Shown in pieces: positions 1 through 8,389 of a stretch of DNA of 21,746 bases. The translations under genes were made by a program, and so were the position numbers. Position 1 is the stretch's first letter. Every line of letters begins with the position of its first letter. This stretch comes from Anaerolineae bacterium (GTDB taxonomy: Bacteria > Chloroflexota > Anaerolineae > B4-G1). The notes under the pieces are model-generated. The model did no database searches and had not been told where the DNA came from. It was given only the letters and a program-made list of their open reading frames with translations. The DNA lies in assembly GCA_027079895.1 (NCBI GenBank), contig JALWUZ010000237.1:1-21746 (forward strand). Reading direction: 5' to 3'.

Positions 1-52
1 CTGTTGGAGGGCGCCGGGTAGGCGATGGCACTGCCATCGCCTACCCCTTCGA
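1..52. repeat. Dispersed palindromic repeat, copy 1
   Basis: A perfect inverted repeat lies at 16-46: GGGTAGGCGATGGCA, one central base, then its reverse complement. The same element recurs at 17842-17893; over these 52 bases the two copies differ at only four positions (3, 13, 15 and 50). A short shared stretch, GAAAAGCCCT, follows in both copies (59-68 here). As RNA it would form a 14-15 bp stem with a tiny loop, but no T-run follows on either strand, so it is not a standard intrinsic terminator. Both copies lie roughly 80-100 bases upstream of a start codon and just before a promoter. It may extend left beyond the window. The function is unknown. Confidence 0.8.
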
Positions 53-86
53 TCATAAGAAAAGCCCTGGCGATGTGAAAGGGCGG

Positions 87-114
87 TTGACGCCTGGGCG
101 CAATAGGATACAAT
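87..114 (+). promoter_or_regulatory. Sigma-70-type promoter for the beta-helix/recD2 operon
   Basis: TTGACG at 87-92 (5/6 to the -35 consensus) and TACAAT at 109-114 (5/6 to the -10) are 16 bases apart. Transcription would begin near 121, giving a leader of about 22 bases that carries a strong ribosome binding site (GGGGAGG, about 131-137) before the ATG at 143. The same TTGACG/TACAAT pair occurs upstream of the M20 hydrolase gene. Confidence 0.6.
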
Positions 115-142
115 TGGCGCATCGTCCTGAGGGGAGGCTGAC

Positions 143-1798
143 ATGTCGTCGCTCATCGGTCGCTTGCGTCTGGTGCTCGCCGCGCTGCTGGGAATAGCGG
201 CGGGCTTCCTCGTGCTGGGCGGCTGCGCGGCCGGGGCTGCGGCCCGCGTCACGCCGGGAAGTACCGCCGGACGGTCGTACTACGTCGCCCCCGACGGCGA
301 CGACACCGGGCCCGGCTCCGCCTCCGCCCCCTGGGAGACCATCCAGCACGCCGCCGACGTGCTCCAGCCGGGAGATACAGTCTACGTGCGCGGCGGCGTC
401 TACAGCGAGGCGGTCGCCATCAACGTCTCCGGCTCCGCCGACGGCGGGTACATCACTTTCACCAACTACCCCGGCGAGACCCCCATCCTGGACGGCTCCG
501 ACTTCACCGACGACCCCGACGGGGCCAACGGGTTCTACATCGAAGGCCAGAGTTACTTGGTCATCCGGGGCTTCGAGATTCGCAACTACACCACCACTTT
601 GCGGAACGCGGTGCCGATGGGCATCCAGATCGTCAGCGCGTCCCACCACATCCGACTGCTCGATAACTACATCCACCACATCGAGACGCACGCCACGCCG
701 GACGCCAACCTCCTGGGGGCGGACGCGCACGGTATCGCCGTCTACGGCGACGCGACCCAGCCGATCAGCCACCTGCTCATCGCGGGGAACGAGGTCTCCC
801 ATCTCCTCCTCGGCTCCAGCGAGGCGGTCGCGCTCAACGGGAACGTGACGGTGTTCACCGTCACCGACAACCTGATCCACGACTGCGACAACATCGGGCT
901 GGCCCTCATCGGCTTCGAGGAGGACGTGGCGCCCGACCCCGCGCTGGATCGGGCACGGGATGGGCTGGTCAGCGGCAACCGCGTTTACGATGTGGACTCG
1001 CGCCCCAATCCGGCCTACGGCGGGGAGCGGAGCGCGGGCGGCATCTACGTGGACGGGGGGACGCGCATCGTCATCGAGCGGAACACGGTCTACTCGGCCA
1101 ACATCGGCGTCGAACTCGCCAGCGAGCACGCCGGCGGCGACGCCAGCCACATCACCCTGCGGAACAACCTCATCTATCACAATCACGTCGCCGGAATCGC
1201 CCTCGGCGGCTACGACCCCGAACGGGGTTCCACCTACCAGTGCGCGGTCGTCAACAACACGCTCTACCAGAACGACGGCGACGAGGCCGGCAACGGCGAG
1301 ATTTGGCTTCAGTTCGCCGTCCGCGACAACCTCATCGCCAACAACATCGTCTGGGCCGGGGAGCAAGGCTTGTTCATCACCAACCCCTACACCCAGAACA
1401 GCGGCAACGTGGTGGATTACAACCTGTATTTTTCCCCCATCGAGGCCGCCGGGAGCCGCTGGCAGTGGCGGACGACGACTTACACCGGCTTCGCCGCCTA
1501 CCGCTCCGGCAGCGGCAACGACGCTCACAGCCTGTTCGGCGACCCCCAACTGGACGTGCCCTCCCTCCACCTGACCGAGGGCTCCCCGGCGATAGACGCC
1601 GGCACGTCGCTCACCCAGGCCGGGGCGGTGGACTTCGACGGCGAGCCGCGCGTCGTCGGGGAGGGGATTGACATCGGGGCGGACGAGTACCAGGCAACGG
1701 GCCGGACGACGGCGGTCTACCTGCCGCTGGTGATGCGCAGCGTGGACTATCCCGCCTGCGGGCTGGGGCGTCCACTGACGGAGGCATACGGGGGATGA
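143..1798 (+). CDS. Secreted right-handed beta-helix lipoprotein with choice-of-anchor tail
   Basis: A 551-residue exported protein. Residues 1-28 form a signal peptide ending in a lipobox-like LGGC (Cys28). From about residue 45 the text YYVAPDGDDTGPGS...PWETIQHA is the DUF1565-type start of parallel beta-helix proteins, followed by many short coils rich in N, I, Y and G (for example NNTLYQND, NNIVWAG), as in pectate-lyase-like folds. Near the end, SPAIDAGT and IDIGADEYQ match the 'choice-of-anchor Q' module. The tail contains VYLPLVMR, a C-terminal motif frequent in exported Chloroflexota proteins. Such proteins usually bind or cleave polysaccharides outside the cell; no catalytic residues can be assigned here, so the substrate is unknown. 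The start is chosen for its ribosome binding site (GGGGAGG). The stop overlaps the next start (ATGA at 1795). Confidence 0.85.
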   Translation: MSSLIGRLRLVLAALLGIAAGFLVLGGCAAGAAARVTPGSTAGRSYYVAPDGDDTGPGSASAPWETIQHAADVLQPGDTVYVRGGVYSEAVAINVSGSADGGYITFTNYPGETPILDGSDFTDDPDGANGFYIEGQSYLVIRGFEIRNYTTTLRNAVPMGIQIVSASHHIRLLDNYIHHIETHATPDANLLGADAHGIAVYGDATQPISHLLIAGNEVSHLLLGSSEAVALNGNVTVFTVTDNLIHDCDNIGLALIGFEEDVAPDPALDRARDGLVSGNRVYDVDSRPNPAYGGERSAGGIYVDGGTRIVIERNTVYSANIGVELASEHAGGDASHITLRNNLIYHNHVAGIALGGYDPERGSTYQCAVVNNTLYQNDGDEAGNGEIWLQFAVRDNLIANNIVWAGEQGLFITNPYTQNSGNVVDYNLYFSPIEAAGSRWQWRTTTYTGFAAYRSGSGNDAHSLFGDPQLDVPSLHLTEGSPAIDAGTSLTQAGAVDFDGEPRVVGEGIDIGADEYQATGRTTAVYLPLVMRSVDYPACGLGRPLTEAYGG

Positions 1799-2610
1799 GG
1801 CTGCGTTCCTTCCTTCTGTCGCTCCTCGTGCTGGCGATTCTGGCCGGCTGCCGCCCGCAGCCCGTCACCGTCACCCGTGAGCCGGTCGCCCTGCGGGTCG
1901 TCGCCGCCGATTCCTGCGGGCCGCTGGCCGACGCCCTGGCCGCCTCCTACGCCGAGACGCGCCCCTGGGTCACGGTCACGACCGCTGTCTGCGACACCAC
2001 CGTCGCCGAGGAGGCGCTGGAGGAAGGCGAGGCGGACGTGGCCCTCCTCTCCTGGATTGACCAGTCCGCCCGCCGGCCGGACTCCCCGCCGCTCTGGGTG
2101 CAGCCCTTCGCCCTGGACGGGGTAGTCGTCGTCGTCCACCGGGATTCGTCGCTGACGGAGGTCGGCCTGGCCCAGTTGCAGGAGATCTTCCGCGGGCGGA
2201 TGCAGGAGTGGGACGGGATGGTGCTCGCCGTCGTCAGCCGGGAGGAGGGCTCCGGCGTCCGCGCCGCCTTCGAGAGCGTCGTCCTGGGGTATCACCCCGT
2301 CACCCCCAACAGCGTGGTAGCGTCCTCTAACGGTGCGCTGGCGGAGTACGTGTCCCACACCCCGGCCACCATCGGCTACCTCTCCGCGCTGTGGCTCGAC
2401 CGGGCCGCCGTGGACGGAGTGCGCGTCCTGCCGGTGGAGGGCGTCCGGCCCACCGCCGCCGCCTTCGCCGACGGGACGTATCCCATCGTCCACCCGCTCT
2501 ACCTGGCGACCGTCGCCGAGCCGACCGGCGAGAGCCGCGCGTTCGCCCAGTGGGTACTGGGCCCGGAGGGGCAGGCCGTCCTGGGCGTCACAGGCGGGGA
2601 AGGGCCGTGA
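1795..2610 (+). CDS. PstS-like substrate-binding lipoprotein
   Basis: A 271-residue protein with a short signal peptide and a clear lipobox, LAGC (Cys19), so it should be membrane-anchored outside the cytoplasm. The mature part reads like a type-2 periplasmic binding protein of the phosphate-binding family (PstS/PBP-like): DSCGPLADALAASY early, VALLSWID, then LDGVVVVVHRDSSL and LQEIFRGRMQEW. REEGSGVRAAFESVVLG corresponds to the ligand-loop region, IGYLSALWL follows, and PIVHPLYLAT and FAQWVLGPEGQAVL lie near the end. No PstA/B/C transporter genes are nearby, so it may serve a distant transporter or act as a sensor; phosphate as ligand is only a family inference. Its ATG overlaps the stop of the beta-helix gene, and its TGA overlaps the recD2 start (TGATG), so the three genes are translationally coupled. 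Confidence 0.8.
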   Translation: MRLRSFLLSLLVLAILAGCRPQPVTVTREPVALRVVAADSCGPLADALAASYAETRPWVTVTTAVCDTTVAEEALEEGEADVALLSWIDQSARRPDSPPLWVQPFALDGVVVVVHRDSSLTEVGLAQLQEIFRGRMQEWDGMVLAVVSREEGSGVRAAFESVVLGYHPVTPNSVVASSNGALAEYVSHTPATIGYLSALWLDRAAVDGVRVLPVEGVRPTAAAFADGTYPIVHPLYLATVAEPTGESRAFAQWVLGPEGQAVLGVTGGEGP

Positions 2611-4811
2611 TGAGCGACCGGCTACAAGGCATCGTCGAGCGCGTCACCTACTACAACGAGGAGACCGGCTACTCCGTCCTCCGCCTCAGCGTCACCGGGC
2701 AGCCGGGGCTCATAACCGTCGTCGGCAACCTGCCGGAAGTGCAGCCGGGCGAGAGCCTGCGACTGGAAGGCTCCTGGACGGTGCATCCCCAGTACGGCCG
2801 CCAGTTCAAGGCGGAGCGGTGCGAGCAGGTGCTCCCGGCGACGGTCGAGGGCATCAAGAAGTACCTGGGGTCGGGGCTCGTCAAGGGGGTCGGGCCCGTC
2901 ATCGCGGCCCGCATCGTCCAGCAGTTCGGGGCGGACACGCTGCGCATCCTGGACGAGGAGCCCCACCGTCTGCGGGAGGCCCTGGGGGTCGGGCCGAAGC
3001 GGGCGGCCGCCGTCGCCCAGGCCTGGGAGGAGCAGAAGCACATCCGCGCCGTGATGATGTTCCTCCAAAGCCACGGCGTGACGACCGGGCTGGCGGTCAA
3101 AATCTACAAGACCTACGGCGACGACGCCCTGCGCGTGGTGCAGGAAGACCCCTATCGGCTGGCCCGCGACATCTGGGGGGTCGGGTTCAAGACCGCCGAC
3201 AAGATCGCCCGCCACCTGGGACTGCCGACCGACTCCCCCGCGCGGGTGCAGGCCGGGGTCGCCTACGTCCTGAGCCAGAAGGCCGACGAGGGACACGTCT
3301 ACACGCCGGAGGAGGAGTTGGTCGCCGAGGCCGCCCGCCTGCTCGACGTCCCCCCGGCCCTGGTGAGAGACGCGCTCGCCGCCCTGGACGCCGACGAGAC
3401 GGTGCGCCGCGAGACTTTCACCTATCCGCCCCCGTCGCCGGACGGGGCTCCTCTGCGGGAGGAGCGGGCGGTCTACCTGGCCCCGTTCTACTACGGCGAG
3501 ATCGGCGTCACCAAGCGGGTGGCGGAACTGGTCTCCCACCGCGCCTCCCGACTGGGCGGCCTCCGGGCGGCGGACGTGAGCCGCTTGCTCGCCCGTCTGT
3601 CGCAGGAGACCGCCATCGAACTTTCCCCCGAACAGCGGGGGGCGGTGCAGACCGCCATCACCCACAAGGTGACGGTGCTCACCGGCGGCCCCGGCACCGG
3701 CAAGACCGTCACTACCCGCACCATCATCGGCGCGTTGGAGTTGCTCGATTGCCGGTACGCCCTCTGCGCCCCCACCGGTCGGGCGGCCAAGCGGCTCTCC
3801 GAGGCGACCGGCCGGGAGGCCAAGACCGTCCACCGTCTGCTGGAGTACTCCCCCCAGGACGGCTTCCGCCGCAACGCCGCGCACCCGCTGGAGGTGGATT
3901 TCCTCATCGTGGACGAGGCCTCGATGCTCGACCTCCTGCTGACCAATCACCTGCTCAAAGCGGTCAAGCCGGAGGCCCACGTCCTGTTCGTCGGCGACGT
4001 GGACCAACTCCCCTCCGTCGGCGCGGGCGACGTGCTGCGCGACCTGATCGCCTCCGGGCGGGCCGCCGTCGTGCGGCTCACGACCATCTTCCGCCAGGCG
4101 CAGAACAGCGGGATCGTCGTCAACGCCCATCGGGTCAATCGGGGGCAGATGCCGATTCTCAACCGGTTCGACGATTTCTACTTCTTTTCGCAGGAGGACC
4201 CCCGGCAGGCCGCCGACCTCCTGGTGGACATCGTGAAGCGGCGGATTCCCCGCAAGTTCGGCCTGGATGCGGTGGACGAGGTGCAGGTGTTGGCGCCGAT
4301 GTATCGCGGCGCGTGCGGCGTCGCCAATCTCAACCAACTGCTCCAGGAGGCCCTCAATCCGCCGTCGCCGCGCAAGCCGGAGCGCAGGCTGGGCGGGCGG
4401 ATTTTCCGGGTGGGGGACAAGGTGATGCAGACGCGCAACGACTACGTCCGCGAGGTGTACAACGGGGACATCGGGCGGGTGGTCGCGCTGGACGGGGTGG
4501 AGCAGACGCTGACGGTGCGCATTGACGGTCGCCCGGTGGTCTACGACTGGGCGGAGAGCGATGAGTTGGCGCACGCCTTCGCCATCTCGGTCCACAAATC
4601 CCAGGGCTCGGAGTACCCGGCGGTGGTGATGCCGCTGCTGACCCAGCACTACCTGATGTTGCAGCGCAATCTGTTCTACACGGCCATCACGCGGGCGCAA
4701 AGGCTGGTGGTGCTGGTAGGGACGCGCCGGGCGATCGGCATTGCGGTTCACAACGCCAAAGTGCGGGAGCGGCACTCCGGCCTGGGGCTGCGGCTGCGGG
4801 CGGAGGGATGA
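2610..4811 (+). CDS. recD2: RecD2 family ATP-dependent 5'-3' DNA helicase
   Basis: 733 residues, typical for RecD2 (a superfamily 1B helicase active in DNA repair without RecBC). The N-terminal GIVERVTYYNEETGYSVLRL is the RecD2 OB-like domain. Helix-hairpin-helix segments follow (GLVKGVGPVIAARI, LGVGPKRAAAVAQ, GVGFKTADKIARHLGL). The motor has Walker A GGPGTGKT (residues 359-366), Walker B VDEAS (Asp435, Glu436), GDVDQLPSVGAGDVL (motif III) and TTIFRQAQ (motif IV). VHKSQGSEYP (661-670) and YTAITRAQ are motifs V and VI of the UvrD-C-like domain. The ATG at 2610 is chosen because it begins exactly at the family's conserved N-terminus, overlaps the preceding stop by one base and has GGGGAAGGG upstream. 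Co-transcription with two exported lipoproteins is odd. Its end faces the histidine kinase gene with only 7 bases between. Confidence 0.96.
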   Translation: MSDRLQGIVERVTYYNEETGYSVLRLSVTGQPGLITVVGNLPEVQPGESLRLEGSWTVHPQYGRQFKAERCEQVLPATVEGIKKYLGSGLVKGVGPVIAARIVQQFGADTLRILDEEPHRLREALGVGPKRAAAVAQAWEEQKHIRAVMMFLQSHGVTTGLAVKIYKTYGDDALRVVQEDPYRLARDIWGVGFKTADKIARHLGLPTDSPARVQAGVAYVLSQKADEGHVYTPEEELVAEAARLLDVPPALVRDALAALDADETVRRETFTYPPPSPDGAPLREERAVYLAPFYYGEIGVTKRVAELVSHRASRLGGLRAADVSRLLARLSQETAIELSPEQRGAVQTAITHKVTVLTGGPGTGKTVTTRTIIGALELLDCRYALCAPTGRAAKRLSEATGREAKTVHRLLEYSPQDGFRRNAAHPLEVDFLIVDEASMLDLLLTNHLLKAVKPEAHVLFVGDVDQLPSVGAGDVLRDLIASGRAAVVRLTTIFRQAQNSGIVVNAHRVNRGQMPILNRFDDFYFFSQEDPRQAADLLVDIVKRRIPRKFGLDAVDEVQVLAPMYRGACGVANLNQLLQEALNPPSPRKPERRLGGRIFRVGDKVMQTRNDYVREVYNGDIGRVVALDGVEQTLTVRIDGRPVVYDWAESDELAHAFAISVHKSQGSEYPAVVMPLLTQHYLMLQRNLFYTAITRAQRLVVLVGTRRAIGIAVHNAKVRERHSGLGLRLRAEG

Positions 4812-4818
4812 CAGGGCG

Positions 4819-6181
4819 TCAGTCGGCACGCTGCCCGACGGGGAGCGTGAACGTGAACACGGCCCCTTTTCCCGCCGCGCTCTCGACCCACAGTCGCCCG
4901 CCGTGCGCCTCGACCAGGCTGCGGGCGATGGTCAGTCCCAGGCCGCTGCCGCCGGTGGCCTGACGCCGCGCCCGGTCGCCGCGCCAGAACCGCTCGAACA
5001 GGTGGGGCAGGTCTGCGGGCGGTATGCCGGGGCCGTCGTCGCTCACCGACACGGCCACTTCCTCCTCTGTGCCTCTGGCCCGGATGGTGACGTGTCCCCC
5101 CGACGGCACGTACCGGAGCGCGTTGTTCAGCAGGTTGCCCAGCACCTGGGCGAGACGGTCGCGGTCGGCCTCCACAGGGGGGAGAGGGGCGGGAATCTCC
5201 AACGCCAGGCTCACGTCCCGCTCCTGGGCCTGGGTCTGATGGGCCTCCACCGTCTCGCGCAGGAACGAGTCCAGGTCGAGCGGGGCGGTGTGGAGGCTCA
5301 GCCGTCCGGCGTCGGCCAGGGCCAGCAACCGCAAATCCTCCACCAGGCGGGAGAGGGTGCGGGTCTGGGCCAACGCCGCTTGCAAGTTGTCCCGGTCGGC
5401 GGGGTAAACCCCGTCCAGCATCGCCTCCAGCGTGCCCTGGATGACGGTGAGGGGGGTGCGCAACTCGTGGGCTACGTCGGCGGTCTGATTGCGCCGCGCC
5501 TGTTCGGCGCGGGCCAGGCTCTCCGCCATCTGATTGAAGGCGTCGGCCAGTTGGGCGACCTCATCCCCACCCTGCACCGGAGCCCGGACGGAGAGGTCGC
5601 CCGCGGCGATGGCCCGGCTGGCGGCGGTGAGGTGTCGCAGCGGGGCGACGATGGAGCGGAACAGCAGCCCGCCGATGACCAGGGCGACGGCCGTCGCCGC
5701 CAATGCCGCCGTCCAGAGCGCGGAGCGGACGCGGCTCAGGAATTGGGCCTGGCCGGCGTCCAACGGGGTGTTCTTCCAACTGGAAGAGGTGGTCAGCAGG
5801 TAGCCCACGACCTGACCCTCGACCTCGATGGGTATGGCAGCGGCCAGGTCGCTCTGGGAGACGGTGCCGTCGGGAGGGGCATCGGTGTCGCCCACGACCC
5901 GCCCTTCGGCGTCGGCCACCTGGAAGTGGAATCCCGCCATGCCCATCATGCCCCCCGCTCCTCTCCCGCGACCGGGGGGGAGCGCGTTTTGCACCCCTTC
6001 CCACGAGCCGTGCGCGGCGTAGTAGGACGCCAAAACGGTCGCCCAGTGCTGCCCCATCCCCCCGTGCATGATGGCGTAGCGGCGGAACTCGGTCTCGGTA
6101 ATCCGGCTGGTCAGCAGCGAGACCGTCCCCACAGCCACCAGGATGACCGCCAGGAATGCCAGCATCCCCTTCCAGAAGAGA

Positions 6182-6189
<8 letters not shown>
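4819..6189 (-). CDS. Sensor histidine kinase (HAMP, HisKA, HATPase)
   Basis: A 456-residue membrane kinase of the BaeS/PhoR type. The first transmembrane helix spans about residues 8-27, and an extracytoplasmic sensor about 28-155, unusually rich in Gly, Met and His (MHGGMGQHW, GRGAGGMMGMAG). The second helix is at about 156-178, followed by a HAMP linker (about 180-232). The H-box DVAHELRTPL has phospho-acceptor His241. ATPase boxes follow: N (NLLNNALRY, about 352-360), G1 (DDGPGIP, 384-390), F (FERFW) and G2 (GSGLGLTIA, about 414-422). The start is GTG; it overlaps the end of the response regulator by 8 bases, so the pair is co-translated. The signal is unknown; the Met/His-rich sensor and the neighbouring Met/His-rich secreted protein hint at metal or envelope stress, which is inference. 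Confidence 0.95.
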
Positions 6190-6877
<688 letters not shown>

Positions 6878-6895
6878 CGCCCCTCCTCTGTGCCA

Positions 6896-6924
6896 AGTAT
6901 ACCCGCGATGGGGGAAATAGGGAA
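6896..6924 (-). promoter_or_regulatory. Possible promoter of the two-component operon
   Basis: On the minus strand TATACT (5/6 to the -10 consensus) occupies 6901-6896, about 20 bases before the response regulator ATG. At a spacing of 17 the -35 position reads TTCCCT, a poor match. Either the promoter is weak or activated, or the operon is read through from the upstream gene. Confidence 0.4.
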
Positions 6925-6953
6925 GCAGGGACGACGACCTGCGCCGTCCCTGC
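6925..6953 (-). terminator. Terminator-like hairpin after the secreted protein gene
   Basis: Perfect 9-base arms GCAGGGACG / CGTCCCTGC flank an 11-base loop. On the minus strand the stem is followed by TTCCCTATTTCCC, a weakly T-rich tail. It begins 18 bases after the stop of the DUF2680-like gene, so it could end or attenuate that transcript before the response regulator. An operator role is the alternative. Confidence 0.45.
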
Positions 6954-6970
6954 TCGGTGAACGCTGTTCG

Positions 6971-7516
6971 CTACTGTCGCGGGGCGAAGAATCCGGTCCC
7001 CATCCGGGGGCCGCGCCCGAACCCGCCGTGCCCCATCCGACCGGCGCCGAAGTGCTGGTAGGGAGTCCACGACTGGGTCAGGTGCTCGGAGAGATGTTCG
7101 CCCATCTCGTCCAGCATCCAGTCCATCTGTTCCTGGGTGATTCGGCCATCGGCCACGGCCTGCTCCAGGACGGCCTGACGGTCGGCCAGGAGAGCGTCCA
7201 CGATGGCCTGGGAGTCCACGCCTTGCGCTGCGGCGATCTCGGCGAAGGTCTGGCCCTCCTGAAGGGCAGCGATGACCTCATCCTCGGTCAAGCCGGTGGC
7301 CTCGGCGACGGCGTCCACCAGGGAGAAGCCGTGCCGTCCCCAGCCCCAGCCGTGTCCCATCGCGCCGACGTGGTCGGCAGTGCCGTAGCCGTGGAGGGGA
7401 TAGTCGCCCACCGGCGGTTGCGGCCCCTGGGCGTAAGCCGCGCCTACGGCTCCCAGCAGGAGGGTCAGCACGCCGGCCAACCCCAACACTGTGTACAGTC
7501 CTTTGCGTTTCAACAT
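6971..7516 (-). CDS. Secreted DUF2680-like protein, Gly/His/Met-rich
   Basis: A 181-residue exported protein. The signal peptide covers residues 1-29 (hydrophobic core YTVLGLAGVLTLLLGAVGAA, predicted cut AYA|QG). The central part, about 68-145, is a helical module of the DUF2680 (YckD-like) type: TGLTEDEVIAALQEGQTFAE, AAQGVD, then LEQAVADGRITQEQMDWMLDEM. It is flanked by low-complexity arms rich in Gly, His and Met (HVGAMGHGWGWGRHGF and HFGAGRMGHGGFGRGPRMG). The biochemical function of the family is not established; His/Met richness could suit metal binding, but this is inference. It has a strong ribosome binding site (AGGAGGTG) and its own promoter region with three repeat sites. It lies directly upstream of the response regulator/kinase pair, in the same direction. 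Confidence 0.85.
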   Translation of the reverse strand: MLKRKGLYTVLGLAGVLTLLLGAVGAAYAQGPQPPVGDYPLHGYGTADHVGAMGHGWGWGRHGFSLVDAVAEATGLTEDEVIAALQEGQTFAEIAAAQGVDSQAIVDALLADRQAVLEQAVADGRITQEQMDWMLDEMGEHLSEHLTQSWTPYQHFGAGRMGHGGFGRGPRMGTGFFAPRQ

Positions 7517-7546
7517 TTTTCACACCTCCTGTGTTATTGTGCCTGT

Positions 7547-7590
7547 AGTATACCGCAGGGGTGTGAAGATTGGATGAAGGGAGGATGTAG
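7547..7590 (-). promoter_or_regulatory. Activator-type promoter with three 11-bp repeats
   Basis: On the minus strand a TATACT -10 box lies at 7552-7547, but no -35 match exists at any usual spacing. Instead three tandem 11-mers begin CTACA, CTTCA and CTTCA. On the plus strand these are TGTAG at 7586-7590, TGAAG at 7575-7579 and TGAAG at 7564-7568, exactly 11 bp apart and covering the -35 position. This is the geometry of PhoB/OmpR-class activator sites. The downstream neighbour encodes such a regulator. Confidence 0.55.
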
Positions 7591-7624
7591 AGAGCGTGTG
7601 GAATGGTGGGATGGGGCGACGTGG

Positions 7625-8389
7625 TCAGTACCCCAACTCCCGTCCGCGCTGGTGCAGGAGGACGGACGGTATCAGGAACAGGACGCCGCTCACCAGCAGC
7701 ACGGCCACATCGAGCCAGTGGTCGAGCAACCCCATCCCCAGCACGGCGTGATTCATCAAATCCTGGGCGTAGGTCAGCGGCGAGAGATAGGCCACCGCCC
7801 GCGCCGCCGGTGACATCTCCGCCAGCGGGATGAAGACGCCGCTGATGAACAGCAGCCCCCAGCGGAGCAGCGTGCTGGGCATCTGCACGTCGCCGGGATT
7901 GCGGACGGGGATGGAGCCGAAAATCAGCCCCAGCGCGGAGAAGGAGAACGACCCCAGGACGAGGCCGGCGGCCAGCAGCACCGGCCGGGCGATACTCACC
8001 CCAAAGACCGTTACGCCGACCAGCAGCGCGAAGAGCGACACCCCGATGGCGAACAGGGCCCCTACCGCCGTCTTGCCCAGGAGCAGGGTCAGGAGCGACA
8101 TCGGCGCGGCCAGCAGGCGGTCGTAAGTGCCCAGCCGTCGCTCCAGCGGGATGATGAACGGCCCGGCGGCTGCGGCGGTGAAGAAAGTCGTCAGCGCGAG
8201 CAGACGGGCTACCCCCTGCGCCGCCGCCATCTCCCGCCGCACCGAGAAGGAGAAGAACATGAAAAACGGCATCAGGAAGCCGAACATAATCATCCCCGGC
8301 CGGAGGTAGTAGACCCGCATATCCTTGAGCGTCACGTTCCAGGCCTGGGCGGCCTCGTCGCCCAACCGTCTCCACCAGATGCTTTTCAT
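7625..8389 (-). CDS. ABC-2 type transporter permease
   Basis: A 254-residue integral membrane protein with about six hydrophobic helices and a cytoplasmic N-terminus (MKSIWWRRL...). Typical ABC-2 features are visible: LKDMRVYYLRPGMIMFGFLMPFF at the first helix, then IIPLERRLGTYDRLLAAPMS, the conserved cytoplasmic ERR.GT...LL..P motif. Later come LLFISGVFIPLAEMSP and YLSPLTYAQDLM. The start is the ATG at 8389, whose ATGA overlaps the stop of the ATPase gene; an upstream extension would only re-read that gene in another frame. With the ATPase it should form an exporter of the DrrAB/NodIJ type. The substrate is unknown. It is the last gene of the MarR-led operon. Confidence 0.93.
   Translation of the reverse strand: MKSIWWRRLGDEAAQAWNVTLKDMRVYYLRPGMIMFGFLMPFFMFFSFSVRREMAAAQGVARLLALTTFFTAAAAGPFIIPLERRLGTYDRLLAAPMSLLTLLLGKTAVGALFAIGVSLFALLVGVTVFGVSIARPVLLAAGLVLGSFSFSALGLIFGSIPVRNPGDVQMPSTLLRWGLLFISGVFIPLAEMSPAARAVAYLSPLTYAQDLMNHAVLGMGLLDHWLDVAVLLVSGVLFLIPSVLLHQRGRELGY

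Noticed and set aside
16..46. The palindromic repeat as an intrinsic terminator
   Set aside because: Neither strand has a T-run after the stem in either copy, and both copies stand before promoters rather than directly after genes.
53..1570. 505-codon minus-strand frame opposite the beta-helix gene
   Set aside because: Low-complexity Val/Gly/Asp translation, no start signal, and the opposite strand encodes a clear exported protein.
2622..4829. Long minus-strand open frame (735 codons) opposite recD2
   Set aside because: It is the antisense shadow of a high-GC gene. The translation is low-complexity (V, G, D, R, H-rich) with no domain, while the plus strand has all RecD2 motifs.
4795..4835. 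Bidirectional terminator between the convergent recD2 and kinase genes
   Set aside because: Only a 5-bp GTCGG/CCGAC pairing is present and no T-run on either side.
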